From Pseudomonadota bacterium (GTDB taxonomy: Bacteria; Pseudomonadota; Alphaproteobacteria; Rhodospirillales; Magnetospirillaceae): a stretch of 34,067 nucleotides of DNA. Below the pieces are notes generated by a model, which worked only from the letters and a program-made list of their open reading frames with translations, was not told the origin of the DNA and ran no database searches. The stretch's first letter is position 1, and each line of letters starts with the position of its first letter. The stretch spans positions 1-34,067 of the forward strand of contig JAJXUO010000031.1 in assembly GCA_021782815.1 (NCBI GenBank). The letters run 5' to 3'. The translations under genes were made by a program, and so were the position numbers. Positions 9,801 through 19,161 of this stretch are shown one piece after another.

Positions 9801-10088
9801 CCCATCATCGGGGTCAATACCTTCTTGAACCCCAACCCGCCGGAAGAGCAGGATATCGTGTTGCAGCGCTCGACCGACGCCGAAAAACAAAGCCAGCTGA
9901 AGCGTCTGCGCGATTTCCAGACGCGCAACGCCGGCGAGGCGGAGCAGGCTCTGGCCGAACTGCGCCAGGCCGCCATCGCCAACCACAATATTTTCGAGGT
10001 GCTGATGCGGGCGGTCCGCGTCTGCTCGCTGGGGCAGATTTCCGGCACCCTGTTCGAGGTGGGCGGCCAATATCGCCGCAACATGTAG
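6840..10088 (+). CDS. Fused B12-dependent acyl-CoA mutase / G-protein chaperone (IcmF)
   Basis: 1082 residues from ATG 6840, preceded by GGAAGGAA; a 96-bp upstream in-frame extension is unlikely. Domain order is that of IcmF: an N-terminal cobalamin domain with DGHDAS (His31 as lower axial ligand), SSYQGGH and a glycine run; a MeaB-like GTPase with P-loop GTGGAGKSS (about 206-214) and NKFD (about 345-348); a linker; then the (beta/alpha)8 mutase domain with [12 protein letters not shown] and [13 protein letters not shown]. The family interconverts isobutyryl-CoA and butyryl-CoA; some members act on pivalyl-CoA/isovaleryl-CoA. Fusion to the GTPase lets it gate cofactor loading. Followed after 59 bp by an acyl-CoA ligase that may make its substrate. 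Family call is firm; which acyl-CoA is preferred is open. Confidence 0.95.
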   Translation: MPHALKDKALAAVPAPSKVRFITATSLFDGHDASINIMRRLLQQGGVEVIHLGHNRSVEEIVTAAVQEDVQGIAISSYQGGHIEFFKYMIDLLRQNDAGHIRVFGGGGGVIVAAEIRELEAYGVEKIYSPEDGQALGLQGMIDDVIRRSRIAAPRSFPNGLAGLEAPDRRLLSQLISELENGTLSTTLSDQIAQRAHDVKVPVLGITGTGGAGKSSLTDELIRRFRLDRPEVAIAIIAVDPSKRKTGGALLGDRIRMNAIGGRTYMRSLATRNAGSEIPAQVPQIVDLCKLAGFDLIIVETPGIGQADSAVSELGDLSLYVMTPEFGAASQLEKIDMLDHADVVAINKFDRKGGQDALRDVRKQVQRNHQAFSTPAEAMPVYGTIASRFNDDGVTALYHGLLEALTGRGFTLPESHLPKPADKASSVATAIVPPARARYLAEIADAVRGYHRKAAAQVGLVRTVQALHLSVAHMEKCGLDLSALTAEAAELERQVDPHNRKMLDMWPQVKESYAGDDYVVKIRNKEIRTRLTSTSLSGSKIRKVVLPPFEDQGELLRWLLRENVPGSFPYTAGVFAFKRENEDPTRMFAGEGDAFRTNARFKLLSKDAPATRLSTAFDSVTLYGCDPDERPDIYGKIGNSGVSIATLDDMKVLYSGFDLCAPSTSVSMTINGPAPIILALFFNTAIAQQMEKFEAENGRQPTDDEEAKIREWTLASVRGTVQADILKEDQGQNTCIFSTDFALKMMGDIQEFFVHNKVNNFYSVSISGYHIAEAGANPISQLAFTLANGFTYVESYLARGMHIDDFAPNLSFFFSNGMDPEYSVIGRVARRIWAVAMRDKYGANERSQKLKYHIQTSGRSLHAQEVDFNDIRTTLQALIAIYDNCNSLHTNAHDEAYTTPTAESVRRAMAIQLIINREWGVAKNENPNQGSFFLEELTDLVEEAVLAEFERIADRGGVLGAMETGYQRGKIQDESLYYEHLKHDGSYPIIGVNTFLNPNPPEEQDIVLQRSTDAEKQSQLKRLRDFQTRNAGEAEQALAELRQAAIANHNIFEVLMRAVRVCSLGQISGTLFEVGGQYRRNM

Positions 10089-10147
10089 TTTCTAAAAAAT
10101 CACGGCCACAAAAACCGGCCGGATCAACAGACCACGGGGAGGTTTTC

Positions 10148-11842
<1,695 letters not shown>

Positions 11843-11863
11843 CCGGGCACGGCTTCGGAAAAA

Positions 11864-11891
11864 CGCGGGCGCCCGGGCGCCCGCGTTTTTT
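11864..11891 (+). terminator. Rho-independent terminator after the icmF-ligase unit
   Basis: Perfect 22-nt palindrome CGCGGGCGCCC/GGGCGCCCGCG (11864-11885) preceded by AAA and followed by six T. It closes the icmF-ligase transcript before rluE. Confidence 0.9.
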
Positions 11892-11936
11892 GTTGCCGGT
11901 TGCAAAAGCCGTGAAAGCGCGGGATGGTGGCGCATC

Positions 11937-12485
11937 ATGTCGCGCCTGATTTTGCTGCATAAACCTTTCGATGTGCTGTGCCAGTTCACCGACCGCGAGG
12001 CCGGACGCGCCACCCTGGCCGATTATGTGCCGGTGCCCGGCGTTTATCCCGCCGGGCGGTTGGACCGGGATTCCGAGGGGCTGGTGGTTCTCAGCGACGA
12101 TGGCGGCCTGATCGCCACCTTAAGCCAGCCCCGGCATAAGATGCCCAAGGTTTATTGGGCCCAGGTGGAAGGCGAACCCGACGATGCCGCCCTGCGCCGC
12201 CTGCGGAACGGGCTGACCTTGAAGGATGGCCCCACCCTGCCGGCCGGGGCCGAGCGCATGGTGGAACCGGCCGGGTTGTGGCCGCGCACGCCGCCCATCC
12301 GCTTTCGTGCCGCCATTCCCACCGCCTGGCTGCGCCTGACCCTGAAGGAGGGGCGCAATCGCCAGGTGCGGCGCATGACGGCGGCGGTGGGCTTTCCCAC
12401 CCTGCGGCTGATCCGCTGGTCGGTGGGGCCCTGGACCCTGGAGGGGCTGGCTCCCGGCCAGTGGCGCGAGGTGACGCCGCCATGA
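11937..12485 (+). CDS. 23S rRNA pseudouridine synthase RluE-type
   Basis: 182 residues, no S4 domain, as in E. coli RluE (modifies U2457 of 23S rRNA). The N-terminus [14 protein letters not shown], the catalytic-Asp motif [10 protein letters not shown] (Asp at about residue 43), [13 protein letters not shown], and the C-terminal [23 protein letters not shown] all match the family closely. It ends in an ATGA overlap with the DUF2293 gene, so the two are co-translated. It starts about 45 bp after the preceding terminator, leaving little room for its own promoter. Confidence 0.93.
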   Translation: MSRLILLHKPFDVLCQFTDREAGRATLADYVPVPGVYPAGRLDRDSEGLVVLSDDGGLIATLSQPRHKMPKVYWAQVEGEPDDAALRRLRNGLTLKDGPTLPAGAERMVEPAGLWPRTPPIRFRAAIPTAWLRLTLKEGRNRQVRRMTAAVGFPTLRLIRWSVGPWTLEGLAPGQWREVTPP

Positions 12486-12808
12486 GCGGCGCCGACAGAA
12501 AAAATCGTCTGGAAAAAGAAATTCTGCGTTTGGCGCCCAGGCTCGATGCGGCGGACCGCAAGGAAATCGTGGAACATGCCCTGTGGTCGAAAGGATTGCG
12601 CCGGGCCACGGTGGAACGGGCGGCGTGGCTGTCGTTGATTTCATACCTTCGCCATAATTTTACCGCGTACGACCAAATGCTGAGGGATAACTATCCTTTT
12701 GAGGCGGCGCGTTACTTCTCAATGGAAGACATTAATACCATTTTACGGGATATAGGCTGCCCTTTGCGCCTGTCGGATGGAGAAAGCCCGCATTTAGATC
12801 AGGATTAA
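12482..12808 (+). CDS. DUF2293-family protein
   Basis: 108 residues starting at the ATGA overlap with rluE. The central [18 protein letters not shown] and the following [14 protein letters not shown] match the DUF2293 pattern (RHxxTxYDxLL...IxxxLxxW), a short helical family of unknown function found in bacteria and fungi. Composition changes inside the gene: up to about 12620 it is GC-rich like its neighbours, then AT content rises through the stop and into the next gap. The overlap with an rRNA-modifying enzyme hints at an RNA- or ribosome-linked role, but that is inference. Confidence 0.8.
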   Translation: MSGADRKNRLEKEILRLAPRLDAADRKEIVEHALWSKGLRRATVERAAWLSLISYLRHNFTAYDQMLRDNYPFEAARYFSMEDINTILRDIGCPLRLSDGESPHLDQD

Positions 12809-12973
12809 TGTGGCATTTTATGCAAAACCCACCGAGATGATCAGGTCTTTAACTTATGGATTATAAAAAGCGAGCGCCAATGGGAAGGGTTGTGCTCCCT
12901 TTTCCCGGATTGTCCGCAGGGTTTTACCTGGGATAGCTTCTGGGCAAGAGACGAGGGAAAAAAGGAGATGGCC

Positions 12974-13210
12974 ATGACCTCATTGACCGATCGCTTCCAG
13001 GACATCGCCACCGACAGCCGCGGTCTGGAATTCCAGGCGGCGCGCATGACGCGGGATGTGGCCCGGCTGTCGCAGTCGATCGCCGAAATGACCCGGGCCA
13101 TCGATTATCTCAGCAACAATTGCCCCGCCGAGCGCCTGCGCCGCGCCGCCGCCGAACTGCGCGCCGGCCGCCTGCCGCAAGGGGAGATGTTCGCCCTGGC
13201 GGCCGAGTAG
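12974..13210 (+). CDS. Small orphan protein, helical
   Basis: 78 residues if translation starts at ATG 12974, which sits 6-7 nt behind AAGGAG; the ATG at 12968 is too close to that site. No family recognised. The sequence is mostly helix-forming with heptad-like spacing (MTRDVARLSQSIAEMTRAIDYL), so a short coiled coil is plausible. It lacks a signal peptide or membrane segment. Codon use fits the genome. A strong terminator follows about 100 bp downstream. Confidence 0.65.
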   Translation: MTSLTDRFQDIATDSRGLEFQAARMTRDVARLSQSIAEMTRAIDYLSNNCPAERLRRAAAELRAGRLPQGEMFALAAE

Positions 13211-13312
13211 GGGCGCCGCCGGTTTTGTCCTCCCCCGGCCAAGCGGCCTGAGGCCGCGCCAAAACAGAGAGAGCAACGGCGGGGCAAGTCTTGCCACGCC
13301 GGTATCAGACGG

Positions 13313-13352
13313 GAAGCGTGATGCGCAAACGCCGCATCACGCTTCTTTTTTT
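13313..13352 (+). terminator. Strong rho-independent terminator (first of two)
   Basis: 13-bp perfect stem GAAGCGTGATGCG (13313-13325) with its complement at 13333-13345, 7-nt loop, followed by seven T. Confidence 0.9.
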
Positions 13353-13354
13353 GG

Positions 13355-13387
13355 GGGGCATCGCGGAGGTCCGCGATGCCCCTTTTT
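13355..13387 (+). terminator. Second terminator immediately downstream
   Basis: 12-bp perfect stem GGGGCATCGCGG (13355-13366) / complement (13371-13382), tetraloop AGGT, followed by TTTTT. Only two bases separate it from the preceding T-run. Confidence 0.85.
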
Positions 13388-13440
13388 GCCGTACCGTTCC
13401 ATTCCATCCCGGAAAAGCGCGCCTCCCGGCGGGCGCGTGC

Positions 13441-13477
13441 ATGGCGTTTTTTGAGGGTTATATGACCTTTGCGCCAT
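13441..13477. promoter_or_regulatory. Operator-like site 1 of a GlxA-type regulon
   Basis: ATGGCG, 25 bp, CGCCAT; an internal GGG lies at positions 15-17 of the 37-bp unit. The same arms with identical spacing occur at 16206-16242, and a partial copy at 16272-16308. The right arm and flank, TTTGCGCCATA plus GGCG, recur at 16299-16314. It lies about 110 bp upstream of the SDR start. A possible -35 is TTGCGC (13469-13474) with a -10 around 13491 (CATACT). Confidence 0.6.
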
Positions 13478-13588
13478 AGGGCGCGCGTTCCATACTCCCC
13501 TTGCAAAATCATGCCGAAACAAACGCGCCACAGGACAGGCACATCGAGATGTCGGCGTGAGTCTTAAGCAAGGGAACGAGAGGACCGT

Positions 13589-14338
13589 ATGATGAGACTC
13601 AAGAACAAGACTGCTTTGATCACGGGCGGCACCAGCGGAATCGGCCTGGCCACCGCCAAGCTGTTTCTCGCCGAAGGCGCCAAGGTGGCGGTGACCGGGC
13701 GCGACGACAGCGCCTTCGCCGCCGTGCGGGCCGCGCTTGGCGAGAACGCGCTGGTTCTGCAAGGCGATGTGCGCTCGGCCCCGGATATGCGGGCCATTGC
13801 CGCCAGGGTGAAGGAAGACTTCGGCGGCCTGGATATCGTGTTCGCCAATGCCGGCCGCGCCTTTCCCTCGGCGCTCAACGATATCGACGCTGCTCTCTAT
13901 GACGACATCATGGATATCAACGTCCGGGGCGTGGTGATCACGCTGCAGGCGGTGCTGCCGGACTTGCGCGAGGGCGCGTCGGTCATTCTGAACACCTCGT
14001 TCGTGGCGCAGACCGGCGCGCACGGCATCTCGCTGACCGCGGCGGCGAAAGCCGCCGTGCGTTCGCTGGCGCGCAGTTGGTCCTACGAGTTTCTGAACCG
14101 CAAAATCCGCTTCAACGCCATCGCTCCCGGCGCCATCGACACGCCGCTGATCAGCAAATGGGGGATGTCCGACGACTGGGTTCGAGAGCGTAAGGCCGAA
14201 TTGGCCAAGGTTATTCCGGTGGGACATATGGGCCGGGCCGAGGATATCGCCAACGCGGCGCTCTATCTCGCCAGCGACGAGTCCTCTTATGTCGTCGGCA
14301 CCGAACTGGTGGTCGATGGCGGCGCCTCGCAGCTTTAA
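13589..14338 (+). CDS. Short-chain dehydrogenase-like protein lacking the catalytic tyrosine
   Basis: 249 residues from ATG 13589 (a second ATG at 13592 is also well spaced from GAGGA). Cofactor motif TGGTSGIG (12-19), NAG (87-89), Asn111 and Ser137 are kept. The YxxxK motif reads T-A-A-A-K: Thr150 replaces the catalytic Tyr and Lys154 is retained. Normal SDR reduction or oxidation should therefore be impaired, unless another residue substitutes; a nucleotide-sensing or altered chemistry role is possible. It is probably co-transcribed with the DJ-1/PfpI gene 20 bp downstream and probably controlled by the GlxA-type regulator at 15231-16175. Confidence 0.85.
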   Translation: MMRLKNKTALITGGTSGIGLATAKLFLAEGAKVAVTGRDDSAFAAVRAALGENALVLQGDVRSAPDMRAIAARVKEDFGGLDIVFANAGRAFPSALNDIDAALYDDIMDINVRGVVITLQAVLPDLREGASVILNTSFVAQTGAHGISLTAAAKAAVRSLARSWSYEFLNRKIRFNAIAPGAIDTPLISKWGMSDDWVRERKAELAKVIPVGHMGRAEDIANAALYLASDESSYVVGTELVVDGGASQL

Positions 14339-14358
14339 GCGGCACGGGAGATTTCATT

Positions 14359-15084
14359 TTGACAGACCATAGCCAAAACACGCGTTCCGGGGCGGGCCCC
14401 GCCGCAATGCCGACGGATTCCCTGGAGATTTTGATCGTCAATTACGATGGCGGCACGCTTCTGGATTTCGCCGGTCCCAGCGAAATTTTCCATCGGTTGC
14501 CGAACACCCGCGTCCGCTATGCCAGCCTGAATGGCGGCACCGTGACCCTGGAGTTCGGGGTGCGGTACGGCAACACCGAACGGCTGGCCGATATCGAGAA
14601 AACCGACTTGATCCTGGTGCCCGGCGGGCCCGATTTGTCGGTGCCGATGCGTTCCGACTATCAAGCGCAGATCCGGCGTCTGGCGGACGGGGCCCGGCAT
14701 ATCACCTCGGTATGCAACGGCTCGCTCGTGCTTGCCGCGACGGGCGTGCTGAAGGGCAAGCGAAGCGCCTGCCATTGGGCCTTCGTCAATAAGCTGGCGG
14801 ACTATGGCGCCATTCCCGTGCCCGATCATTTCGTCGAGGACGACGACGGCCGCTTCATGAGTGGCGGCGGCGTGACGGCGGGCATCGACTTCGCCCTGCG
14901 CGTGGCGCAGAGGCTGCGCGGCCGGGAGGCCGCCGAAATCGCCCAGCTGGTGATCGAATACGATCCGGCGCCGCCGTTCCGCTCCGGCCATCCCAGGGAC
15001 GCTCGGCCCGAGGTGGTGGCGATGGTCGATAAGATGCTGCCCGGCGCCTCCAAAGGGCGCGCGGTGATCCCCGGCCTGCGCTAA
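14359..15084 (+). CDS. DJ-1/PfpI family protein, isonitrile hydratase-like
   Basis: 241 residues from TTG 14359, chosen because GGGAG lies 9 nt upstream; ATG 14407 is an alternative and would remove 16 poorly conserved residues. Class I glutamine-amidotransferase-like fold with nucleophile-elbow Cys119 in SVCNGS, early DFAGPSEIF, and a PGG motif at 88-90, the pattern of cyclohexyl-isocyanide hydratase (InhA) and relatives. It could hydrate an isonitrile to an N-formamide, but many relatives have no proven substrate. It follows the SDR-like gene by 20 bp and faces a GlxA-type regulator built on the same fold. Confidence 0.82.
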   Translation: MTDHSQNTRSGAGPAAMPTDSLEILIVNYDGGTLLDFAGPSEIFHRLPNTRVRYASLNGGTVTLEFGVRYGNTERLADIEKTDLILVPGGPDLSVPMRSDYQAQIRRLADGARHITSVCNGSLVLAATGVLKGKRSACHWAFVNKLADYGAIPVPDHFVEDDDGRFMSGGGVTAGIDFALRVAQRLRGREAAEIAQLVIEYDPAPPFRSGHPRDARPEVVAMVDKMLPGASKGRAVIPGLR

Positions 15085-15090
15085 CACCAA

Positions 15091-15221
15091 GTCGCGATGA
15101 GTTTGACTCATCGCGACGCCGGTGAGGAGCAAGGCGACGCGCGGCTGATGCCGCGTTAGGCAAGGGGTCTGGAAGACCCCGCCCGCCGCATGAGGGTGCG
15201 GTGATCGGGTCCGATCACCGC
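15091..15221. repeat. Cluster of four consecutive perfect stem-loops between convergent genes
   Basis: GTCGCGATGAGT hairpin (15091-15117, 12-bp stem, 3-nt loop); GCGGC hairpin (15141-15154); GGGGTCT hairpin (15164-15180); GCGGTGATCGG hairpin (15198-15221, 11-bp stem). No T-run follows on either strand. The unit fills the gap between two convergent genes. It may be a REP-type cluster, a MITE or a structured RNA; family unknown. Confidence 0.6.
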
Positions 15222-15230
15222 AACTCGGCA

Positions 15231-16175
15231 TTAACCGCCGTTCAGCCTGGTTTCGCGCCGGATCGCTTGCGGCGGGCGGCCGTGCACTTTGATGAAGGCC
15301 CGCCGCATCCGTTCCGGATCGGTGAAGCCGACGGCCAGGGCGATCTGTTCGATGGGTTCGCTGCCATCCTGCAGGCGCAGCCGTGCCGCCTCGACGCGCA
15401 GGCGCTCGACCGCCTTGGCCGGCGTTTCGCCGGTTTCGCGGCGAAACGCCCGCCCGAATTGCCGCAGGCTTAAGCGCGCCGCCTCGGCCAGGCGCTCGAC
15501 GGGCAGGGCTTCCGCCAGATGGTCCCTGGCAAACGTCAAGGCTACCCGGATCCGGTCGGACTCCGGGTCCATTTGCGACATGGCCGAGAATTGCGACTGC
15601 CCGCCGGGGCGACGGTAGGGGACGACCAAAAGCCTGGCGACGGTGCGGGCGATCTCGGGGCTGGTATCTTTTTCGATCATGGCCAGGGCCAGGTCGATCC
15701 CCGCTGCGATCCCCGCCGATGTCCAGATATGCCCATCCATGATATAGATGCTGTCGCCATCCACTTTGATCCTGGGGAAGCGCGCCTGTAATTGCGTGGT
15801 GTAGCGCCAGTGCGTGGCGGCCCTGCGCCCCTCCAGCAAGCCGGTTTCCGCCAGGAGGAAGGCCCCGGTGCAGACGCTGCCCACCCGCGTGGCGCCAGAG
15901 ACCAGGTGCCTGGCGGCGGCGATGTTCTCCGCGGTTTGCATCGGCGCGATCTCTCCGCCCACGAAGATAACGGTATCCGGCGCCCGCGTGCCGCTGGGCT
16001 GCGTTGCGATGGGAAGGCCGGAATTGCTGATCATGTGCCCGCCGGTGTGCGAGAGCACCTGGAGCTCATAGGGGGCGTGGCCCGCCGCCGAGGCCACCTG
16101 ATTGAAAGCCGAAATCGGCCCGGCAAGATCGAGGGCGTCGTAGCCGTGACAGACAAAAAAGCCGATGCGCTGCAT
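15231..16175 (-). CDS. GlxA-family AraC-type regulator (DJ-1/PfpI domain plus HTH)
   Basis: 314 residues from ATG 16175. Residues 1-190 form a DJ-1/PfpI domain (DLAGPISAFNQ, VFVGG-like FVGGEIAP, and Cys102 in SVCTGAFLLAETGLLEG); residues about 205-310 are the AraC double HTH (LSLRQFGRAFRRETGETPAK, then AVGFTDPERMRRAFIKVHGRPP). The elbow cysteine is retained, as in many GlxA members, so it may bind or sense a ligand or oxidant. It is flanked by an SDR/DJ-1 pair and a HemJ-like gene, and candidate operators lie before all of them and in its own promoter, pointing to a self-regulated local regulon. Confidence 0.9.
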   Translation of the reverse strand: MQRIGFFVCHGYDALDLAGPISAFNQVASAAGHAPYELQVLSHTGGHMISNSGLPIATQPSGTRAPDTVIFVGGEIAPMQTAENIAAARHLVSGATRVGSVCTGAFLLAETGLLEGRRAATHWRYTTQLQARFPRIKVDGDSIYIMDGHIWTSAGIAAGIDLALAMIEKDTSPEIARTVARLLVVPYRRPGGQSQFSAMSQMDPESDRIRVALTFARDHLAEALPVERLAEAARLSLRQFGRAFRRETGETPAKAVERLRVEAARLRLQDGSEPIEQIALAVGFTDPERMRRAFIKVHGRPPQAIRRETRLNGG

Positions 16176-16205
16176 GGAACAGGGGCCCGCCGAAAACCGT
16201 GGAGG

Positions 16206-16242
16206 ATGGCGTTTTATACGGGAAACTAGAAAATAACGCCAT
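16206..16242. promoter_or_regulatory. Operator-like site 2, over the regulator's own promoter
   Basis: ATGGCGTT (16206-16213) and AACGCCAT (16235-16242) form an exact inverted repeat; ATGGCG to CGCCAT spacing is 25 bp, as at site 1. On the minus strand the interval contains TATAAA, a possible -10 for the regulator gene starting at 16175, so binding here would autoregulate. Confidence 0.6.
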
Positions 16243-16271
16243 CGCTTTCGGCCGGGCAGGGGCGAGGGCTG

Positions 16272-16308
16272 ATGTCTTGAAATAAGGGAAAAACGTCATT
16301 TGCGCCAT
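16272..16308. promoter_or_regulatory. Operator-like site 3, upstream of the HemJ-like gene
   Basis: Right arm TTTGCGCCATA (16299-16309) is identical to site 1; the left arm keeps only ATG, and the internal GGG is at the same positions 15-17. Promoter-like TTGCGC (16300-16305) with a -10 around TACATC (16322-16327) would drive the gene at 16421. Confidence 0.5.
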
Positions 16309-16420
16309 AAGGCGTGAGTGCTACATCTCGGCCCTTGAGGCGGGGCGAACCCGCCATCCGGGGGCCGTGCAGGCTTGTTTCATCGGGCCTCCGCGTCTTT
16401 TACCGACCTTTCGAGGTGCA

Positions 16421-16852
16421 ATGATGCCATTTGCAGTCTATCCCTGGCTGAAGGGACTCCATGTTGCGGCGGGACTGCTGTTCATCGGCGGGCTGATCGC
16501 CGAAACCGCTTTCCTGTCGGCTCTCCCCCTGGCCGAAACGCTGTCCCCGGCGCAGCGCCATGCCGCCTCGATCCTCCGCACCTGGGACCGCCGCCTGACC
16601 ACCCCGGCGCTGCTGCTGGCCTGGGGACTGGGGCTGACGCTGGCCCTGCTGCAAGGATGGTTCCCGGCCCACTGGCTGCATGCCAAACTGGTGTTCGTTG
16701 TGGCCTTGTCGGCGCTGCACGGCCTGCAGTCCGGCTCCCTGCGGCGGCTGGCCGCGGGCGGCGTGCGGACGCGACGCCAGACCATGCCGACATTGCTCAT
16801 CGTGATCTCCGCAACGGCGATCGCCGTGCTCGCGGTGGTGAAGCCGTTTTAG
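16421..16852 (+). CDS. HemJ/CopD-like four-helix membrane protein
   Basis: 143 residues from ATG 16421 (or 16424) behind GAGGTG; a GTG at 16367 is less likely. Four hydrophobic segments. WLKGLHVAAGLLFIGGL near the N-terminus (His14), a Thr-Thr-Pro-rich third region, and HWLHAKLVFVV with a following histidine match the HemJ (UPF0093) / CopD-like membrane fold, in which conserved His and Lys residues are linked to haem binding. Genuine HemJ performs protoporphyrinogen oxidation, but this divergent copy sits in a GlxA-type regulon rather than a haem cluster, so function is unproven. Confidence 0.65.
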   Translation: MMPFAVYPWLKGLHVAAGLLFIGGLIAETAFLSALPLAETLSPAQRHAASILRTWDRRLTTPALLLAWGLGLTLALLQGWFPAHWLHAKLVFVVALSALHGLQSGSLRRLAAGGVRTRRQTMPTLLIVISATAIAVLAVVKPF

Positions 16853-16950
16853 ACCGTCCGGCGGGAGGCACGGCGGGTCATAAACTATCCCGTAACCCTC
16901 TACTTTTTTCGCTATTTCCCTCCGGAGCGCGCCACGGTATCCCGCACCCC

Positions 16951-18504
16951 TCACTCCCACTCGATGGTTCCCGGCGGCTTCGAGGTGATGTCGTAGGTCA
17001 CGCGGTTGATGCCTTTCACCTCGTTGATGATGCGGCTGGCGACGCGGCCCAGGAAGTCGTGGGGGAAGGGGTAGAAGTCGGCGGTCATGCCGTCGGTGGA
17101 GGTAACGGCGCGGATGGCGCAGGCGTAGTCGTAGGAGCGGCTGTCGCCCATCACGCCCACGGTGCGCACCGGCAGCAGCACGGTGAAGGCCTGCCAGATG
17201 GCGTCGTAGAGGCCGGCGTTGCGGATTTCCTCCAGATAGATGGCGTCGGCCTTGCGCAGGATGTCCAGCTTGTCGCGGGTGATCTCCTGGCCGGGAATGC
17301 GGATGGCCAGGCCGGGGCCGGGGAAGGGGTGGCGGCCCACCATGTCGTCGGGCAGGCCCAGTTCGCGGCCCAGGGCCCGCACCTCGTCCTTGAACAGCTC
17401 GCGCAAGGGTTCCACCAGCTTCATGTTCATGCGCGCCGGCAGGCCGCCCACATTATGGTGGCTCTTGATGGTGACCGAGGGCCCGCCGATGACGCTGACC
17501 GATTCGATCACGTCGGGGTAAAGGGTGCCCTGGGCCAGGAAGTCGGCGCCGCCCACCCGCTTCGCCTCCTCCTCGAACACGTCGATGAAGGTGGCGCCGA
17601 TGATCTTGCGCTTTTCCTCGGGGTCGGTCTTGCCGGCCAGCTTGCCCAGGAACAGCGCCGAGGCGTCCTTGTGCACCAGATGGATCTTGAACTGATCGCG
17701 GAACACCGAAACCACCTGTTCGGATTCGCCCAGGCGCATCAGGCCGTGATCGACGTAAACGCAGGTCAGTTGGTCGCCGATGGCCTCGTGCAGCAGCGCC
17801 GCCACCACCGAGCTGTCCACCCCGCCCGACAGGCCGCAGATCACCCGGCCCTGGCCCACCTGGCGGCGGATGGCCTCGATGGCCTGGGTCTTGAAGGCCT
17901 GCATGGTCCAGTCGCCGCCGCACCCGGCCACGGCATGGGTGAAGTTTTTCAACAGCTGGGCGCCGTGCGGGGTATGCACCACCTCGGGGTGGAACTGCAC
18001 GCCGTAGATCTTCTTCGCGTCGTTGGCGATGGCGGCGAAGGGGGCGCCTTCCGAGGTGCCCACCACGCGGAAGCCCGGCGGCAGCGCCACCACGCGGTCG
18101 CCATGGCTCATCCACACCTGTTCGCGGCCGCCCTTGTCCCACACCCCGTGGAACAGGGCGCAATCGTCGGCGATCTCCAGATAGGCGCGGCCGAACTCGC
18201 GGTCGCTGCCCGGTTCCACCTTGCCGCCCAGCTGCTCGCACAGGGCCTGCTGGCCGTAGCAGATGCCCAGCAGCGGCACGCCGAGATCGAACACCGCCTG
18301 GGGGATGCGCGGCGAACCGGCTTCGGTGACCGAGGCCGGACCGCCCGAAAGAATGATGGCCTTGGGGCCGTAGGCCGCCAGGCTGGCCGCCGTCACCTTG
18401 TTGAAGGGATGGATTTCGCTGTAAACGCCGCTTTCGCGCACGCGGCGCGCGATCAGCTGGGTTACTTGCGAGCCAAAATCAACAATCAGAATACGGTCGG
18501 TCAA
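16951..18504 (-). CDS. GMP synthase (glutamine-hydrolysing)
   Basis: 517 residues, the usual length. It converts XMP, ATP and glutamine to GMP in purine synthesis. N-terminal class I amidotransferase with Cys82 in GICYGQQ and a His/Glu pair in [11 protein letters not shown]-pyrophosphatase loop SGGVDSS (about 225-231); C-terminal dimerisation domain ending in [13 protein letters not shown] 18504 follows a GGAGG-type ribosome site (GCCAGGAGGCTCC on the minus strand). It lies 38 bp downstream of the YbaK/PrdX gene on the same strand and is likely co-transcribed with it. Confidence 0.97.
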   Translation of the reverse strand: MTDRILIVDFGSQVTQLIARRVRESGVYSEIHPFNKVTAASLAAYGPKAIILSGGPASVTEAGSPRIPQAVFDLGVPLLGICYGQQALCEQLGGKVEPGSDREFGRAYLEIADDCALFHGVWDKGGREQVWMSHGDRVVALPPGFRVVGTSEGAPFAAIANDAKKIYGVQFHPEVVHTPHGAQLLKNFTHAVAGCGGDWTMQAFKTQAIEAIRRQVGQGRVICGLSGGVDSSVVAALLHEAIGDQLTCVYVDHGLMRLGESEQVVSVFRDQFKIHLVHKDASALFLGKLAGKTDPEEKRKIIGATFIDVFEEEAKRVGGADFLAQGTLYPDVIESVSVIGGPSVTIKSHHNVGGLPARMNMKLVEPLRELFKDEVRALGRELGLPDDMVGRHPFPGPGLAIRIPGQEITRDKLDILRKADAIYLEEIRNAGLYDAIWQAFTVLLPVRTVGVMGDSRSYDYACAIRAVTSTDGMTADFYPFPHDFLGRVASRIINEVKGINRVTYDITSKPPGTIEWE

Positions 18505-18542
18505 GGGAGCCTCCTGGCAAGAAGGGCGCGACTTTACAGAAA

Positions 18543-19034
18543 TCAGTCCAGAGATACCACATGAACCTCATGTCCGCAGTCTTTAAGGAAGCGGCGGAAA
18601 TCGGTATTGGAGAGGGTGGTGGTGGCGGTGTTGACCAGGGGGTGATAGTTCAGCAGCGGCTGCTCCATCATCCAGCGGTCCAGCACCACGGTCACGCGGC
18701 GGGCGGTATCGTTGATCAGGGCGAAGGGCGTGACCGAGCCTGGGGTTACCCCCAGCACCTCTTCCAGCAGGGCGGCCGAACCGAAGGAGAGCCGGGCCGA
18801 GCCGATGGCCGCCGGCAGCCGCTTCAGATCGATTTTGCGCTCGCCCGGCGCCACCACCAGCCAGAGCTTTCCCTTGGCGTCCTTGAGGAACAGGTTTTTG
18901 CAGTGCACGCCGGCAATGCCGGCCCATACCGCGTTGCCCTCGGCCACGGTGAAGGCGGCGGCGTGCGGTGTGGTGGTGTGCTGGATGCCCAGGCGGTCGA
19001 GGCGGGCCAGCAGATCTTCGGTGCGGTGCGGCAT
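18543..19034 (-). CDS. YbaK/PrdX-type aminoacyl-tRNA deacylase
   Basis: 163 residues from ATG 19034; an open extension to 19310 has no start signal and overlaps the 19162 gene. The [16 protein letters not shown] and [12 protein letters not shown] stretches, and the C-terminal [14 protein letters not shown], match the PrdX/ProXp editing family, which hydrolyses mischarged Ala-tRNA(Pro) or similar. Free-standing form, cytoplasmic. It precedes guaA by 38 bp. No clear Shine-Dalgarno is visible. Confidence 0.88.
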   Translation of the reverse strand: MPHRTEDLLARLDRLGIQHTTTPHAAAFTVAEGNAVWAGIAGVHCKNLFLKDAKGKLWLVVAPGERKIDLKRLPAAIGSARLSFGSAALLEEVLGVTPGSVTPFALINDTARRVTVVLDRWMMEQPLLNYHPLVNTATTTLSNTDFRRFLKDCGHEVHVVSLD

Positions 19035-19161
19035 GACGAAAAAGTGAAGAAATGATGAAGGCGGATGGCGATCGGGCCCCACTCTACGCCGGAAACATGC
19101 TATGATCCAATGATCATCAAAGGTGGCCGTTTGATGGGGCCGTTCATCATGGGAGGTTGCT

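Larger units (their letters stand above)
13211..13588. other. 378-bp gap: tandem terminators, then GlxA-type operator and promoter
   Basis: No credible gene. It holds two back-to-back hairpin-T terminators (13313-13352 and 13355-13387), then a 37-bp operator-like site (13441-13477) and promoter of the SDR at 13589. About 100 bp between 13210 and 13313 is featureless. Confidence 0.6.

Noticed and set aside
6768-10070. Very long open frame antisense to icmF (1100 codons)
   Set aside because: Gly/His/Gln/Leu-rich shadow of the GC-rich codon pattern; no family motifs, while the sense strand is a full IcmF.
13291-13479. 62-codon open frame after the small orphan gene
   Set aside because: It runs through both terminators and the operator, and has no ribosome site.
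16375-18564. 729-codon frame opposite guaA
   Set aside because: Overlaps guaA and the HemJ-like gene throughout; no motif.
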